Origin: Spirosoma sp.
GTDB taxonomy: Bacteria; Bacteroidota; Bacteroidia; Cytophagales; Spirosomataceae
Assembly: GCF_026391055.1 (NCBI RefSeq)
Contig: NZ_JAPLET010000022.1
Span: 310,001-374,000, forward strand
Length of the DNA stretch: 64,000 bases
Direction: 5' to 3'
Part shown: in pieces, positions 31,169 through 41,400 of the stretch
Layout: every line of letters begins with the position of its first letter
How positions within the stretch are numbered: position 1 is the first letter of the stretch
Program-made: the position numbers and the translations under genes
The notes under the pieces: generated by a model
Database searches by the model: none
What the model saw: the letters and a program-made list of their open reading frames with translations, nothing else
What the model was told of the DNA's origin: nothing

Positions 31169-33505
31169 ATGAAAAATTATATAACTCAGAACCCCTGGAA
31201 TATTGTTGAAGACGGGTTTCATCCCGATTTTAATGAGATTACGGAAAGTGTGATGTCGCTCGGCAATGGCCGGCTTGGTCAGCGGGGGAACTTTGAAGAG
31301 AAATTTACCGGTAAATCCCTACAGGGCAATTATGTGGCGGGGGTGTATTACCCCGATAAAACACGAGTCGGCTGGTGGAAAAATGGCTATCCCGAATACT
31401 TCGCTAAAGTGCTCAATGCCGCTAACTGGATTGGTATCGACATTGATATTGAATACGAAACCCTTGATCTCAACCACTGCGAAGTCCGTAATTTTCGCCG
31501 GGTGCTGAACATGCAGGAGGGATATCTCGAACGCTCCTTTGTAGCTGTACTCAAAAGTGGTAAAGAGATTCAGGTGAATGCCAAACGCTTTTGTTCCATT
31601 GTCGATGACGAAGCCGGAGCCATTCGGTACGCCATAAAACCCCTGAATTTCGAAGCCAAGATTACCATTACGCCCTACATCAACGGCGACATTCGCAATC
31701 GTGATGCCAACTACGACGAAACATTCTGGGATGAAGTTCGAAAAGAAACAGGCTATGGCGAAGCGTATATTGAACTCCGCACCCGTAAAACGGGCTTTCA
31801 TGTCGCTACCGGCATGTGCGTTGAAATTGAGCAGGATGGCGTAAAGGTCGACTATCAGTCGCAGCCCATAAAGTACGAAAAGTACGTGGCTAACCGCATG
31901 ACACTCGACTGCCGGAAAGGGCAGGAAACGGTCATTTATAAATATGCCGTAAACCTCTCGTCGCTCAACTATGACCCGGACACGATCATGAAGGATGCGC
32001 ATCAGTACATCCAGCGGATTACCCGGAAGGGGTTCGAAAAAATGCTGTTCGAGCAGAAACAGGCCTGGGCCGACAAATGGAAAACCAACGACATTATCAT
32101 TGAAGGTGATATTGCCGCTCAACAGGGCATTCGGTTCAATATATTTCAGTTGAACCAGACCTATACGGGCGAAGACGAGCGATTGAACATCGGTCCGAAA
32201 GGATTTACGGGCGAAAAATACGGCGGGTCGACCTACTGGGATACCGAAGCGTACTGCCTGCCGTTTTACCTCGCTACCGCCGACCAGAAAGTGGCGAAGA
32301 ACCTGCTCGTTTACCGGTATAAACAACTTGGTAAAGCCATCGAAAATGCCCAGAAACTAGGATTTCGGGCTGGTGCGGCTTTGTATCCCATGGTGACCAT
32401 GAATGGCGAAGAGTGCCATAACGAATGGGAAATCACCTTTGAGGAAATACACCGTAACGGTGCAATTGCCTATGCCATCTTCGATTACGTTCGCTACACC
32501 GGCGATGAACAGTATCTGGTCGATTACGGCCTCGAAGTGCTCATTGCCATCAGCCGCTTCTGGAGCCAGCGGGTCAACTGGTCGAAGGAGAAAGAGAAGT
32601 ACGTAATGCTGGGCGTTACCGGCCCCAACGAGTACGAAAACAACGTCAACAACAACTGGTACACCAACTATATAGCCGCCTGGACACTCCGGTACACCAC
32701 CGAAGCCGTGGCGAAAGTGAAAGCACTCGATGCCGATAAATACGCGGACCTGATTGACCGGATACACTTTCGTGAAGAAAAAGAACTGGCCACGGCCCGG
32801 CAGATTATTGAAAAAATGTACCTGCCCGCTGATGATGAAAAAGGTGTTTTTCTGCAACAGGAAGGCTTTTTAGATAAAGACCTGATGCCCGTTACGGACA
32901 TTCCGAAGGGGCAGCGGCCCATCAATCAGAACTGGTCGTGGGACCGGATTCTTCGGTCATGTTTCATCAAGCAGGCTGATGTGTTGCAGGGGCTTTATTT
33001 CTTCGAAGACGAGTTCGATACCGAGACCCTGCGTCGGAATTTCGACTTTTACGAGCCGATGACCGTTCACGAATCGTCGCTCTCGCCCTGCGTCCACTCC
33101 ATTCAGGCGTCGAAACTGGGCATGAAAGAGAAAGCCTACGAAATGTACCTGCGCACGGCCCGGCTCGACCTCGACGACTATAACAACGATACGGAAGACG
33201 GCTGTCATATTACAAGTATGGCCGGTACGTGGCTGGCCGTCGTAAAAGGATTCGGCGGCCTGCGAATTGAACAGGCCGACGGTGCCGAGCCTCGGGTCGT
33301 TCTGAACCCTTACTGCCCGGATAACTGGCAGTCGCTGGCCTTTAAAATCCGGTACCGGGGCGTACTCTTGCAGGTAACAACCACGCAGCAGGATGTTACG
33401 GTAGACAATTTCTCAACCCAGCCCATCACAATACACCTCCTCGGTGAAGAAGTAGTAATTGGTGCCGAGAGTCAGCAGACGGTGTCTGTGAAAATAGAAG
33501 CCTAA
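31169..33505 (+). CDS. Glycoside hydrolase family 65 (maltose-phosphorylase-like)
   Basis: A 778-residue GH65 enzyme. The N-terminal super-sandwich domain opens QNPWNIVEDGFHPDF, typical of the family; the catalytic helix barrel includes STYWDTEAYCLPFYL and CHNEWEITFEEIHRNG (about residues 416-431), which holds the catalytic glutamate. GVTGPNEYENNVNNNWYTN is another family hallmark. The reaction is likely phosphorolysis of an alpha-glucoside such as maltose to glucose and beta-glucose-1-phosphate, but kojibiose or trehalose phosphorylase cannot be excluded. No beta-phosphoglucomutase is next to it. A hairpin (33516-33572) follows. Confidence 0.88.
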   Translation: MKNYITQNPWNIVEDGFHPDFNEITESVMSLGNGRLGQRGNFEEKFTGKSLQGNYVAGVYYPDKTRVGWWKNGYPEYFAKVLNAANWIGIDIDIEYETLDLNHCEVRNFRRVLNMQEGYLERSFVAVLKSGKEIQVNAKRFCSIVDDEAGAIRYAIKPLNFEAKITITPYINGDIRNRDANYDETFWDEVRKETGYGEAYIELRTRKTGFHVATGMCVEIEQDGVKVDYQSQPIKYEKYVANRMTLDCRKGQETVIYKYAVNLSSLNYDPDTIMKDAHQYIQRITRKGFEKMLFEQKQAWADKWKTNDIIIEGDIAAQQGIRFNIFQLNQTYTGEDERLNIGPKGFTGEKYGGSTYWDTEAYCLPFYLATADQKVAKNLLVYRYKQLGKAIENAQKLGFRAGAALYPMVTMNGEECHNEWEITFEEIHRNGAIAYAIFDYVRYTGDEQYLVDYGLEVLIAISRFWSQRVNWSKEKEKYVMLGVTGPNEYENNVNNNWYTNYIAAWTLRYTTEAVAKVKALDADKYADLIDRIHFREEKELATARQIIEKMYLPADDEKGVFLQQEGFLDKDLMPVTDIPKGQRPINQNWSWDRILRSCFIKQADVLQGLYFFEDEFDTETLRRNFDFYEPMTVHESSLSPCVHSIQASKLGMKEKAYEMYLRTARLDLDDYNNDTEDGCHITSMAGTWLAVVKGFGGLRIEQADGAEPRVVLNPYCPDNWQSLAFKIRYRGVLLQVTTTQQDVTVDNFSTQPITIHLLGEEVVIGAESQQTVSVKIEA

Positions 33506-33515
33506 AGCGTAGTGT

Positions 33516-33572
33516 GTGGTTAACCGGTTCGCTTGTTTTCCGGTTGATACCAGCTAGTGACCTGTTAACCAC
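33516..33572. terminator. Hairpin between GH65 and methyltransferase genes
   Basis: GTGGTTAAC (33516-33524) and GTTAACCAC (33564-33572) are exact reverse complements. The right arm ends two bases before the methyltransferase ATG, so the stem could both end the GH65 transcript and mask the next start. Confidence 0.5.
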
Positions 33573-33574
33573 GC

Positions 33575-34231
33575 ATGACCGCTAAAATGGACGTTAAAAC
33601 AAATCCCGGAGGTAATTTTAACTTGATTGCGCCCGTCTACGATGTATTGGCGTTTGTTGTATTCGGTAGGAAACTACAGCAGGCTCAGGGCCATTTTCTG
33701 AGTACTATACCGCCCAAAGCCTCCGTGCTGCTTGTGGGTGGCGGAACGGGCTGGCTACTCGAACAGGTGCTGATCCGTTGCCAGACGGAGCGGGTTCTTT
33801 ATCTCGAAACATCGAGTCGGATGGTAGCCCGTGCCACCCGCCGAATGACAGATAAGTCGTTGCTGGGCATGGTGGAATTTCGGGTGGGCGATGAAACATC
33901 GCTCCGTTCCGGCGAACAGTTCGATGTGGTTATAACGCCGTTTTTGCTGGACCTCTTCAGCGAACATACATTACAGAGCCGCTTAATTCCCAGCTTATTA
34001 AGTGTACTAAAGTCCGGCGGTATGTGGTTGGTTACTGATTTTGTAGCACCTCCTGCCTGGTGGCAGAAGATTCTATTATGGGCAATGATTCGATTTTTCA
34101 GGCTTATTGCCGGTATCGAAACCCGTAAACTGGCCAATTGGCAGCAATCCCTGAGCGACGCAGGCTTAGTCCTTCAGGCGCGTAAACCCCAGGTTGGTGG
34201 AATGGTGTCAGCTGAGGTATGGGGCCAGTGA
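33575..34231 (+). CDS. Class I SAM-dependent methyltransferase
   Basis: A 218-residue methyltransferase of the Rossmann class. Motif I is VLLVGGGTGWLLEQV (about 50-65), and the acidic residue of motif II is in YLETSS. FDVVITPFLLDLF holds motif IV. The acceptor substrate is not clear. It is close to UbiE/MenG-like methyltransferases only in general shape, and there is no clear family signature, so I give no gene symbol. A TTATTA-type inverted repeat follows, and the next gene runs the other way. Confidence 0.8.
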   Translation: MTAKMDVKTNPGGNFNLIAPVYDVLAFVVFGRKLQQAQGHFLSTIPPKASVLLVGGGTGWLLEQVLIRCQTERVLYLETSSRMVARATRRMTDKSLLGMVEFRVGDETSLRSGEQFDVVITPFLLDLFSEHTLQSRLIPSLLSVLKSGGMWLVTDFVAPPAWWQKILLWAMIRFFRLIAGIETRKLANWQQSLSDAGLVLQARKPQVGGMVSAEVWGQ

Positions 34232-34258
34232 GCAACTGGTAATCAGTTAACCGTTAAT

Positions 34259-34332
34259 GGTTATTAAGTTATTCGTTACTGATCAATAGTTTGATTATTA
34301 GGGTGTAACGAATAACCAATAACTTAATAACC
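34259..34332. repeat. Inverted repeat of the TTATTA family
   Basis: GGTTATTAAGTTATT (34259-34273) pairs with AATAACTTAATAACC (34318-34332), and GTTATTCGTTAC (34268-34279) pairs with GTAACGAATAAC (34305-34316). The right arm has a 7-base duplication relative to the left. The element lies between the methyltransferase and the convergent DUF gene, and its core resembles 6615-6698 (shared GTTATTCGTTA). Confidence 0.75.
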
Positions 34333-34345
34333 AATAGATTGGTCG

Positions 34346-35083
34346 TTACAAATCACGAAATAGCTTGTGTAAGGCCTTGTAATTGCTAACGTCATACCAT
34401 TCTTCGGTACCCAGATTGAGCCATTGTCCATCACGCCGGGGACGTTTTAGTTGGGCATCGTCGGGATCATAATCGTAATTATAAACCTGGCTCATCACAT
34501 GCAGCAAAGTTGACCAGGGGACGGTTTTTTTCTCCTCCTGCCGGTTTTCGACGGACGTAACAGTGACCGAACGCTCCGCAAACGAAGCGGTTAACCGTAA
34601 TTCCTGTTCGCCGGACGGGTTGCTCAGATTCAGGTAGATCAACTCAAACGGGCGTTCGCGGCCCATTGCTTCATACGTTGCCTGAATCAATTCCTGCATC
34701 AAATATTGCCAGTCATCCGATTTCGCGGGTCTACCACTGGTTTTGTTGCCGTTAGCGGTTACGGCAATCTCCCAGAAATCATCATCTTCGCCCAATTCAT
34801 CTTCGTTACCGGGCTGGAGTTTTGTTTTGCGAACAAGATTGGCGAGTGCTTCCCACCACGCTTTGGGCAGTCGACCCGACCAGGCAAAATCATCATTCCG
34901 GGTGTACCCTTCCGCGATAAGCTCGTCGTCGTCGATGTCGTCGCGGTCGGGATATGTGATCGCCAGATCGACCTGAATGGCGCTGGCGGCAACGGTGTTG
35001 ATCGTAAGGGTGTAAAAGTATGAATAAGGCGCGGGTAGCGACCGGGCCGTCTGGTAGCGAATCTGAAGACTTTGGAAGGACAT
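34346..35083 (-). CDS. Conserved protein of unknown function, downstream of menE
   Basis: A 245-residue soluble, strongly acidic protein. The ATG at 35083 is chosen because the longer frame needs a TTG at 35110. It has no signal peptide, no membrane segment and no motif I recognise. Features include DRDDIDDDELI near residue 45-55, a GEDDDFWEIAV stretch, and PWSTLLHVMSQVYNYDYDPDD in the second half. It follows menE by 29 bases on the same strand and is probably co-transcribed, so a link to menaquinone synthesis or simply a shared transcript is possible. Confidence 0.65.
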   Translation of the reverse strand: MSFQSLQIRYQTARSLPAPYSYFYTLTINTVAASAIQVDLAITYPDRDDIDDDELIAEGYTRNDDFAWSGRLPKAWWEALANLVRKTKLQPGNEDELGEDDDFWEIAVTANGNKTSGRPAKSDDWQYLMQELIQATYEAMGRERPFELIYLNLSNPSGEQELRLTASFAERSVTVTSVENRQEEKKTVPWSTLLHVMSQVYNYDYDPDDAQLKRPRRDGQWLNLGTEEWYDVSNYKALHKLFRDL

Positions 35084-35112
35084 AAAGCGTCGTGTTGACA
35101 AGTCCGGCAAAG

Positions 35113-36207
35113 TTAACGTATTTGAGCTATAGTCGCTTTCTGGTCAATCTTGCCGGTGGGCGTTTCCAGAAATCGAGCTACGGGTAGAATGTCTTTGGGC
35201 ACAGCGTAGGCGCCAAGTTTCTCCCGAATAATTTTCTGAATCTTTTCCCATTGCTGACTTTCAATGGCTACCTGCTCGCAGACCACTACAACCCGCTGGC
35301 CCAGGCGCTTGTCGGGTAAACCGGTCACAAAAAAGCGCGGAATTAACACGCTGTTGCTGACAGATTCAAGGGTCAATTGCTTGCTAATCAGTTGTTCCAC
35401 CTGTTCCGGTTGTATTTTCACCCCACCACTATTGATAATCCGGTCGGCTCGGCCTAACAGCCTGAACTGCGTGTTACCAGTTCCAGCGTCAGGCAGCAGT
35501 TCAACCACATCGTTGGTCTGAATTAAGTCGAAATTGGTGGCGGCTGAAGTGATATACAGACAACCCCGTGCATCGGTACCCAACTGAACACCAATGAGAG
35601 CCGTAAATAATTCGCTGGCATCAGGTCCATTGAGTCGGCGGAGGGCAATGTGCGAAACAGTCTCAGTCATGCCGTAGGTAGCATAAATGGGCGCTTTGAT
35701 GGCGCTTAGCTGCTTTTCCAGTGCTGGGCTGGTGGCGGCTCCTCCAATCAGAATTGCTTTCATACCGTCGAGGAGTTGAGTTTTTTCGGGTTTCTGCTCC
35801 AGGATCGTCTGAACTTGCAGCGGTACAAGAGCTGTAAAGGCAAACGTGTCGATTGCGGGCGTAAAGTCGAGCAGGGGATTGGCCGAGGGTTCAATAATGG
35901 TCAAGGGTAAACCCAGCTCTAGCCCCCGAACGAGCATCATAATACCGGCCACATAACGGATATTCAAACAAACGAGGGCCCTGTCGCCCGTTTGTAGACC
36001 AAGCGTCTGACCGGTTAGCTGAGCACTCGCCTGCATCTGAGCGCGCGTCAGTTCAATAGGCTTCGGGGTGCCGGTTGAGCCGGACGTGTACAAGGTAAAC
36101 CGTTGCTGTCCCTGCAACCAAGATTGACAAAAGGCCAGGGCTTCTTCTTCGTAAGGCGTTTGGGCCGTGGGCCAGGAGTCAGGCAGAGCGGGGTTAAGAA
36201 ACAGCAT
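35113..36207 (-). CDS. menE: o-Succinylbenzoate-CoA ligase (MenE-like)
   Basis: A 364-residue AMP-forming ligase. The P-loop is LYTSGSTGTPKPIE, with YGMTETVSH and LLGRADRIINSGGVKIQPEQVE as the other core motifs and a C-terminal lysine in PTGKIDQKA. It is short for an acyl-CoA synthetase, as MenE proteins are in Bacteroidota. The reaction is activation of o-succinylbenzoate with CoA in menaquinone synthesis, the step before MenB. menB is 1.2 kb away on the other strand, which supports the call. It starts the two-gene unit with the downstream unknown gene. Confidence 0.85.
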   Translation of the reverse strand: MLFLNPALPDSWPTAQTPYEEEALAFCQSWLQGQQRFTLYTSGSTGTPKPIELTRAQMQASAQLTGQTLGLQTGDRALVCLNIRYVAGIMMLVRGLELGLPLTIIEPSANPLLDFTPAIDTFAFTALVPLQVQTILEQKPEKTQLLDGMKAILIGGAATSPALEKQLSAIKAPIYATYGMTETVSHIALRRLNGPDASELFTALIGVQLGTDARGCLYITSAATNFDLIQTNDVVELLPDAGTGNTQFRLLGRADRIINSGGVKIQPEQVEQLISKQLTLESVSNSVLIPRFFVTGLPDKRLGQRVVVVCEQVAIESQQWEKIQKIIREKLGAYAVPKDILPVARFLETPTGKIDQKATIAQIR

Positions 36208-36267
36208 TCAGAACAAACGTGCTAATGGTAAAGAAAGGTATGGTATCTGCCTCAGTGTCAGATAGTA

Positions 36268-36762
36268 TTAATTATACACCCGTACCGTTTGTGCAGCCGC
36301 GTTTACCTCGACCTTATATTGGGTAAGGGGCTGGGTGGCAGGGCCAACAACAACTTGCCCTGTAGTGTTGAAGCGGGACTGATGCGAAGGGCAATAGAAT
36401 TGGTTTTCGACGGATTTAAACGTCAATTCAGTTCCCAGATGCGTACATTTTGCAGATACCGCTACGTATTGGCCGTCTTTCGTTTGCGCTACGATGACGT
36501 CGTTTTTTATCACATAGCCGCCTTTAGAAAGTAAATTTTCGTTAATTTTTTCGTCCAGTCGAAGTGTAAAATCTACTTTGAGGCTGGGGTCTGGAGTTGG
36601 CTCGGGATTATCCTGTGCAGAACAGCCCGCCATACAACGCGAGAGCAGGATAGCGCCAATACTTGTGCCTACAAGCCTGAAAAACTCGTGGCGTGGCATT
36701 ATCGGGTTCTCTGCGGGGGTAAAGGTGGTTTCCATATTGGTTTTAACGTACTTTTGTGGCAT
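36268..36762 (-). CDS. Rieske [2Fe-2S] lipoprotein
   Basis: A 164-residue exported iron-sulfur protein. The cluster is bound by CTHLG and CPSHQSRF (Cys-x-His and Cys-x2-His). The N-terminal hydrophobic segment ends in MAGCSA, so a lipoprotein signal with a start at codon 22 (36699) is likely; the frame begins at 36762. The role is probably electron transfer at the outer face of the inner membrane or as an outer-membrane lipoprotein. No cytochrome b gene lies nearby, so it is not an obvious bc1-complex part. Confidence 0.85.
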   Translation of the reverse strand: MPQKYVKTNMETTFTPAENPIMPRHEFFRLVGTSIGAILLSRCMAGCSAQDNPEPTPDPSLKVDFTLRLDEKINENLLSKGGYVIKNDVIVAQTKDGQYVAVSAKCTHLGTELTFKSVENQFYCPSHQSRFNTTGQVVVGPATQPLTQYKVEVNAAAQTVRVYN

Positions 36763-36854
36763 TAGGCCTGTTAAGGGTGTAAATATGCTTTATTTTTTGT
36801 CATTCAACGACAGCAAACAAAGACGTTTGCCGGGCTGTTACCCAATCATTACGT

Positions 36855-37313
36855 ATGGAAGAAGCAAAAATTTTCGTCAACCCGATTTCTCCGGATAAAG
36901 TGGCCGAGTCGCCGGGTCTGCTGGCCTATGCACATACAGCAGGGGGTGCAGTGATACGTCCTGAAGATAAAGGTAAAATTACAGGTCGGGCCGTATCTGC
37001 CATGCGCGAGCAGACGGATATGCAATTGAGCCAATTGTATAAACAAATGCAGCTGCTGGCCGAACAGGCAACCGCCATTCGGAACCGGGTCGAAATATCG
37101 GAGCGTATTTATTCGGCCCAGATGAGTTTTGAACCGGTGGTTGGCCACACCTACTATTTTTATCAGCGCAAGAACGGAACGGATCTGCTTTCTATGATCG
37201 CTCCCAATGAGTGGGGTCGTAAATTTCCGTTTGAACGTTGCCTCGCAACCGTCCGCATGATGGCCGACCATACCTGGGATGTGCATTATCACGAAGTTTC
37301 ATTTACTGAGTGA
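36855..37313 (+). CDS. DUF2452 family protein
   Basis: A 152-residue cytoplasmic protein with the DUF2452 pattern: NPISPDKVAESPGLLAYAHTAGG near the start, a coiled-coil-like middle (QLYKQMQLLAEQATAIRNR), and SFEPVVGHTYYFYQRKNGTDLLSMIAPNEWG. The function is not known. It lies between the Rieske gene and menB and is on the menB strand. Confidence 0.8.
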   Translation: MEEAKIFVNPISPDKVAESPGLLAYAHTAGGAVIRPEDKGKITGRAVSAMREQTDMQLSQLYKQMQLLAEQATAIRNRVEISERIYSAQMSFEPVVGHTYYFYQRKNGTDLLSMIAPNEWGRKFPFERCLATVRMMADHTWDVHYHEVSFTE

Positions 37314-37407
37314 ACGAGTGGAATGAGTAAAAGAGTGCTGCCATGCAGATAGCTGGTGTTTCTGTTTTCGCTCATTTCGCTCGGTCGCTCATTCACTCGT
37401 TTAAATT

Positions 37408-38232
37408 ATGCAAAGCAACTACCCCTGGGAAACGATTAAAGAATACCAGGAAATTCTCTTCAGCTATTACGACGGAATAGCTAAAATAAGTATCAACCGG
37501 CCGCATAAGCGTAATGCTTTTACGCCGTTAACCGTCACGGAAATGTCGGAAGCCATGGAACTGGCCCGGCAGGACGAACGGGTAGGCGTCATTATCCTGA
37601 CCGGCGAAGGGGGCGAGGCCTTTTGTTCGGGGGGCGATCAGTCTGTTCGGGGGCATGGTGGTTACGTGGGTACCGATCAGGTTCCCCGCCTGAATGTGCT
37701 GGACCTGCAAATGCAGATCCGTCGTATACCGAAGCCGGTCATTGCTATGGTAGCTGGTTATGCCATTGGCGGTGGTCATGTGCTGCATGTCGTTTGTGAT
37801 ATCAGTATTGCTGCCGAAAACGCCCGCTTTGGGCAAACTGGACCTAAAGTAGGTTCGTTCGACGGCGGCTTCGGCGCTTCTTATCTGGCGCGGGTTGTTG
37901 GTCAGAAAAAAGCCCGCGAAATCTGGTTCTTATGCGATCAGTACAATGCCCAGGAAGCGTTGGATATGGGGCTGGTCAATAAAGTAGTGCCTCTGGAGGA
38001 CCTGGAAGAAGTGACGATTGCCTGGTGCCGTAAGATGCTGGAAAAAAGTCCGCTGGCCCTCCGAATGCTCAAAGCGTCTTTCAATGCCGAACTCGACGGG
38101 CAGGCGGGTATTCAACAACTGGCGGGCGATGCCACGTTACTTTACTATTTGTCTGACGAAGCGAAGGAGGGTAAAGATGCATTTCTGGAAAAACGAAAGC
38201 CGGATTTCAGCAAATTCCCAAAGTTTCCCTGA
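37408..38232 (+). CDS. menB: 1,4-Dihydroxy-2-naphthoyl-CoA synthase
   Basis: A 274-residue crotonase-fold enzyme. [28 protein letters not shown] (the loop that holds the substrate carboxylate and bicarbonate in MenB) and [13 protein letters not shown] are typical of MenB, not of general enoyl-CoA hydratases. It closes the naphthoyl ring in menaquinone synthesis, directly after MenE. The ATG follows a partially paired GAGTGAAC-type repeat. A perfect 20-bp hairpin follows the gene. Confidence 0.95.
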   Translation: MQSNYPWETIKEYQEILFSYYDGIAKISINRPHKRNAFTPLTVTEMSEAMELARQDERVGVIILTGEGGEAFCSGGDQSVRGHGGYVGTDQVPRLNVLDLQMQIRRIPKPVIAMVAGYAIGGGHVLHVVCDISIAAENARFGQTGPKVGSFDGGFGASYLARVVGQKKAREIWFLCDQYNAQEALDMGLVNKVVPLEDLEEVTIAWCRKMLEKSPLALRMLKASFNAELDGQAGIQQLAGDATLLYYLSDEAKEGKDAFLEKRKPDFSKFPKFP

Positions 38233-38269
38233 TAATCTCTTTGCTGAAAACAAAGAACCATATTATTCT

Positions 38270-38312
38270 GTCAAACATACAAGGGGCAATAGTTGCCCCT
38301 TGTATGTTTGAC
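38270..38312 (+). terminator. Perfect 20-bp hairpin after menB
   Basis: Arms 38270-38289 and 38293-38312 are exact reverse complements with a 3-base loop. There is no T-run on either side, so it may be a Rho-independent terminator of the kind that lacks a U tract, or an mRNA-stabilising element. Confidence 0.7.
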
Positions 38313-38458
38313 AAGAGGCCAGTATCCAATTTGCCAATCGACTGACATTGAGCGAGAAAAGAATGGTTTTTGTGTAAATATTATGTTACTCATCGTCAAA
38401 TAAATATATTAAATATCCCTATATTTACATACTAATATGTCGTAACTTATACTTGGGA

Positions 38459-41400
38459 ATGTCTTTTCGTTCTTTCTTATCAGTCCTGTACGGGTTAGTT
38501 GCTTTGCAATTGGCCCACGCGCAGTCATATACTAAACGTTTTTCGCATTTAACAACTGACGAAGGCCTTTCGCAAAATAATGTAACCTGCATTCTGCAGG
38601 ATAAGCGCGGCTTTATGTGGTTTGGTACCCGCGATGGATTAAATAAGTACGACGGTTATACATTTACCCTGTATCAGAATGTCCCGCAAAAGAGTACAAG
38701 CCTAAGCAATAGTTATGTACACACCGTCTTCGAAGATGCTCAGGGGCGCTTGTGGGTTGGAACCGACGAAAGTGGGTTAAGCTTATTTGACAGCGACACC
38801 GAAGTTTTTACCAATTTTCAACATTTACCCGGCATTAAAAATAGCCTGAGTCATAATAAGGTGATGGCTATAGCTCAGGATGCACAGGGATATCTGTGGG
38901 TGGGTACTGCGGGTGGAGGTCTGGATAAATTTGACCCCCGGCATAGAACGTTTACGCATTATACCCAACAGGCCGCACAGCCAGGGAGTCTCAGCAACAA
39001 CAATGTCAGCTCACTTTTCATCGACCGTGCCGGAACGCTCTGGATCGGTACGGATGGGGGCGGTTTAGATCGCTTCGATAAGGCTTCCGGCCTTTTTACC
39101 CATTATCGACACCGCCCAACCGACAACCGCTCGTTAAGTCATGACCAGGTAACTACCTGCTTTGAAGACACGCAGGGCCGATTCTGGATAGGAACGGAGG
39201 GGGGCGGATTGAACCGGCTCGACCGCGCAACGGGGCAGTTTACACGGTATCAGCATCCATCGGATTATCCGGCTCAACTTCCACAGAATAATGTCATGGT
39301 TCTGGCTGAAGATAATGACCACACAATCTGGATTGGAACGCAGAACGGGGGTATCGATCTCCTGCATAAGGATGGTTCATTTACCCACTACCGATACGAC
39401 AAGGACGATACCGGCGGTTTGAACAACGGTTCTATTTATGCCATGTATCGGGATCGGGTAGGAGCTATGTGGGTTGGTACTTACTCCGGAGGTGTGAATA
39501 AGATTGACGCACTCCCGCTTAAGTTCAAATTGTATCAACATACCAGGGGCAGTACCAGTAACCTGACAAACAATAATATCCTTGCTATTCGGGAAGATGG
39601 GCGCGGAGATTTATGGCTGGGTACGGATGGCGGAGGAATTTGTGTGTTGAAAAAAGGTATGTCTGTTTTTACAGCCTATCAGGACAAGCGCCAAAGTGCT
39701 TCGTTATTTGGTCGTAATTACGTACTGGCCATTTATGAAGACTCGGACAAACGGATCTGGACGGGCAACTACAAAGGGGGGCTATGCCTGTTCGATCGCG
39801 CCAGCAATACGTTTGTACAGAAAGGTGGTTTTGACCAGCTCAGCATCAGTGTTATTCTGGAAGCTCGCAATGGCATATTTTGGCTGGGAACATTTGAAGA
39901 TGGCCTCATACGCTACGACAGACGGACAGGAGCCACGACCCGGTATCGGGCTAACCCCTCGCAGCCCGGGCAGCTCAACTACCACACGATTACTACTCTT
40001 TGGGAGGACAAGGCCGGGAAAATTTGGATCGGAACGGAAGGAGGGGGCATCAATGTATTCCATCCGGACAAAAACCGGTTTACCCAGTACCAGTATGAGC
40101 GGCAGAATCCCCGAAGCCTGAGCAACAACATGGTGACTTTCATATTTGAAAGTTCAACTGGGCAGCTTTGGGTCGGTACGAACGGAGGGCTCAACAAGTT
40201 CGATGCCCAGTCGCAAACGTTTACCGCCTACGGTAGGTCGAAGGGAATAGCCAACGATGTGATTCAGGGAATTCTGGAAGACAGGCGCGGAACGTTATGG
40301 CTTAGTACGAACAAGGGCTTGACGGCCTTTAACCCAAAAACGTATAAAGTTCGCAACTTCGACTCTAGTGATGGCTTGCAGGGGAGTTCATTTAACCGGT
40401 CGGCTATGTTCAGGAGCCCCGGCGGGCAGTTCTTTTTTGGTGGGCTGAGCGGGCTTAATAGCTTTTATCCGGACAGTTTAGGGTACAATCCATTTGTGCC
40501 CCCGGTTTATATGACGGACTTCCAGATTTTCAACAAACCGGTCCATGCCGGGGAGGAGGGGGCACCCTTGGTAAAGGCAGTCACGGCAACGCGCGATATT
40601 ACCCTCAGTTATGATCAAACGGTGCTGTCCTTTGGCTTTGCTGCCTTAAACTATTCATTTCCCGGCAAAAACCAGTATGCCTACAAACTCGAAAACTTTG
40701 ATAAGGACTGGACACAGGCCGGTACGAAACGCACAGCAACCTATACCAATCTTGATCCGGGAGACTACGTTTTTCGAGTAAAAGCGTCGAATAATGATGG
40801 CGTCTGGAACAATGCTGGAACGTACGTAAATCTGCATATTGTCCCTCCGTTTTGGCAAACCTGGTGGTTTAGAAGCTTGCTGCTTCTTGCCCTGCTAGGT
40901 ATTCTGTATACAGTCTATCAGGTACGGGTTCATACGATCAGGCAGCAGAAAATAACCTTGCAAAACCAGGTTCAGGAGCGAACCCGCGAGGTAACAAAGC
41001 AAAAACAGGAACTGGTAAAACAAGCCATTCATTTACAGATACTGAATGAAAAATTAGAACAGCAGTACGGAAGACTGGCCCAGCAATCGGTACTGGAGCA
41101 GCAGGCAAGGCTCGGGGCCGAAACGGCCAATAAGGCAAAAAGTGTGTTTCTGGCCACGATGAGTCACGAAATTCGTACCCCATTAAATGGGGTGATCGGT
41201 ATGACTGCGCTCCTGGAAGATACACCCTTGTCGGAAGAGCAGCGAGAATATGCTCACACCATTCGCAGTTGTGGCGAAAGTTTGTTAGGGGTCATCAATG
41301 ATATTCTGGATTTCTCTAAAATTGAATCCGGTAAGATGGAACTGGAGCAACAACCCATCGAATTGCGGTCCTGCCTGGAAGAAGTGCTGGATATGTTTGC

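Noticed and set aside
31319..32326. A 335-codon open frame antisense to the GH65 gene
   Set aside because: It lies wholly inside a well-supported GH65 gene on the other strand, and its translation has no recognisable domain. It is a side effect of codon use.
37310..37403. GAGTGAAC/GTTCACTC-like imperfect repeat before menB
   Set aside because: The pairing is partial and wobble-rich; not good enough for a terminator or repeat call.
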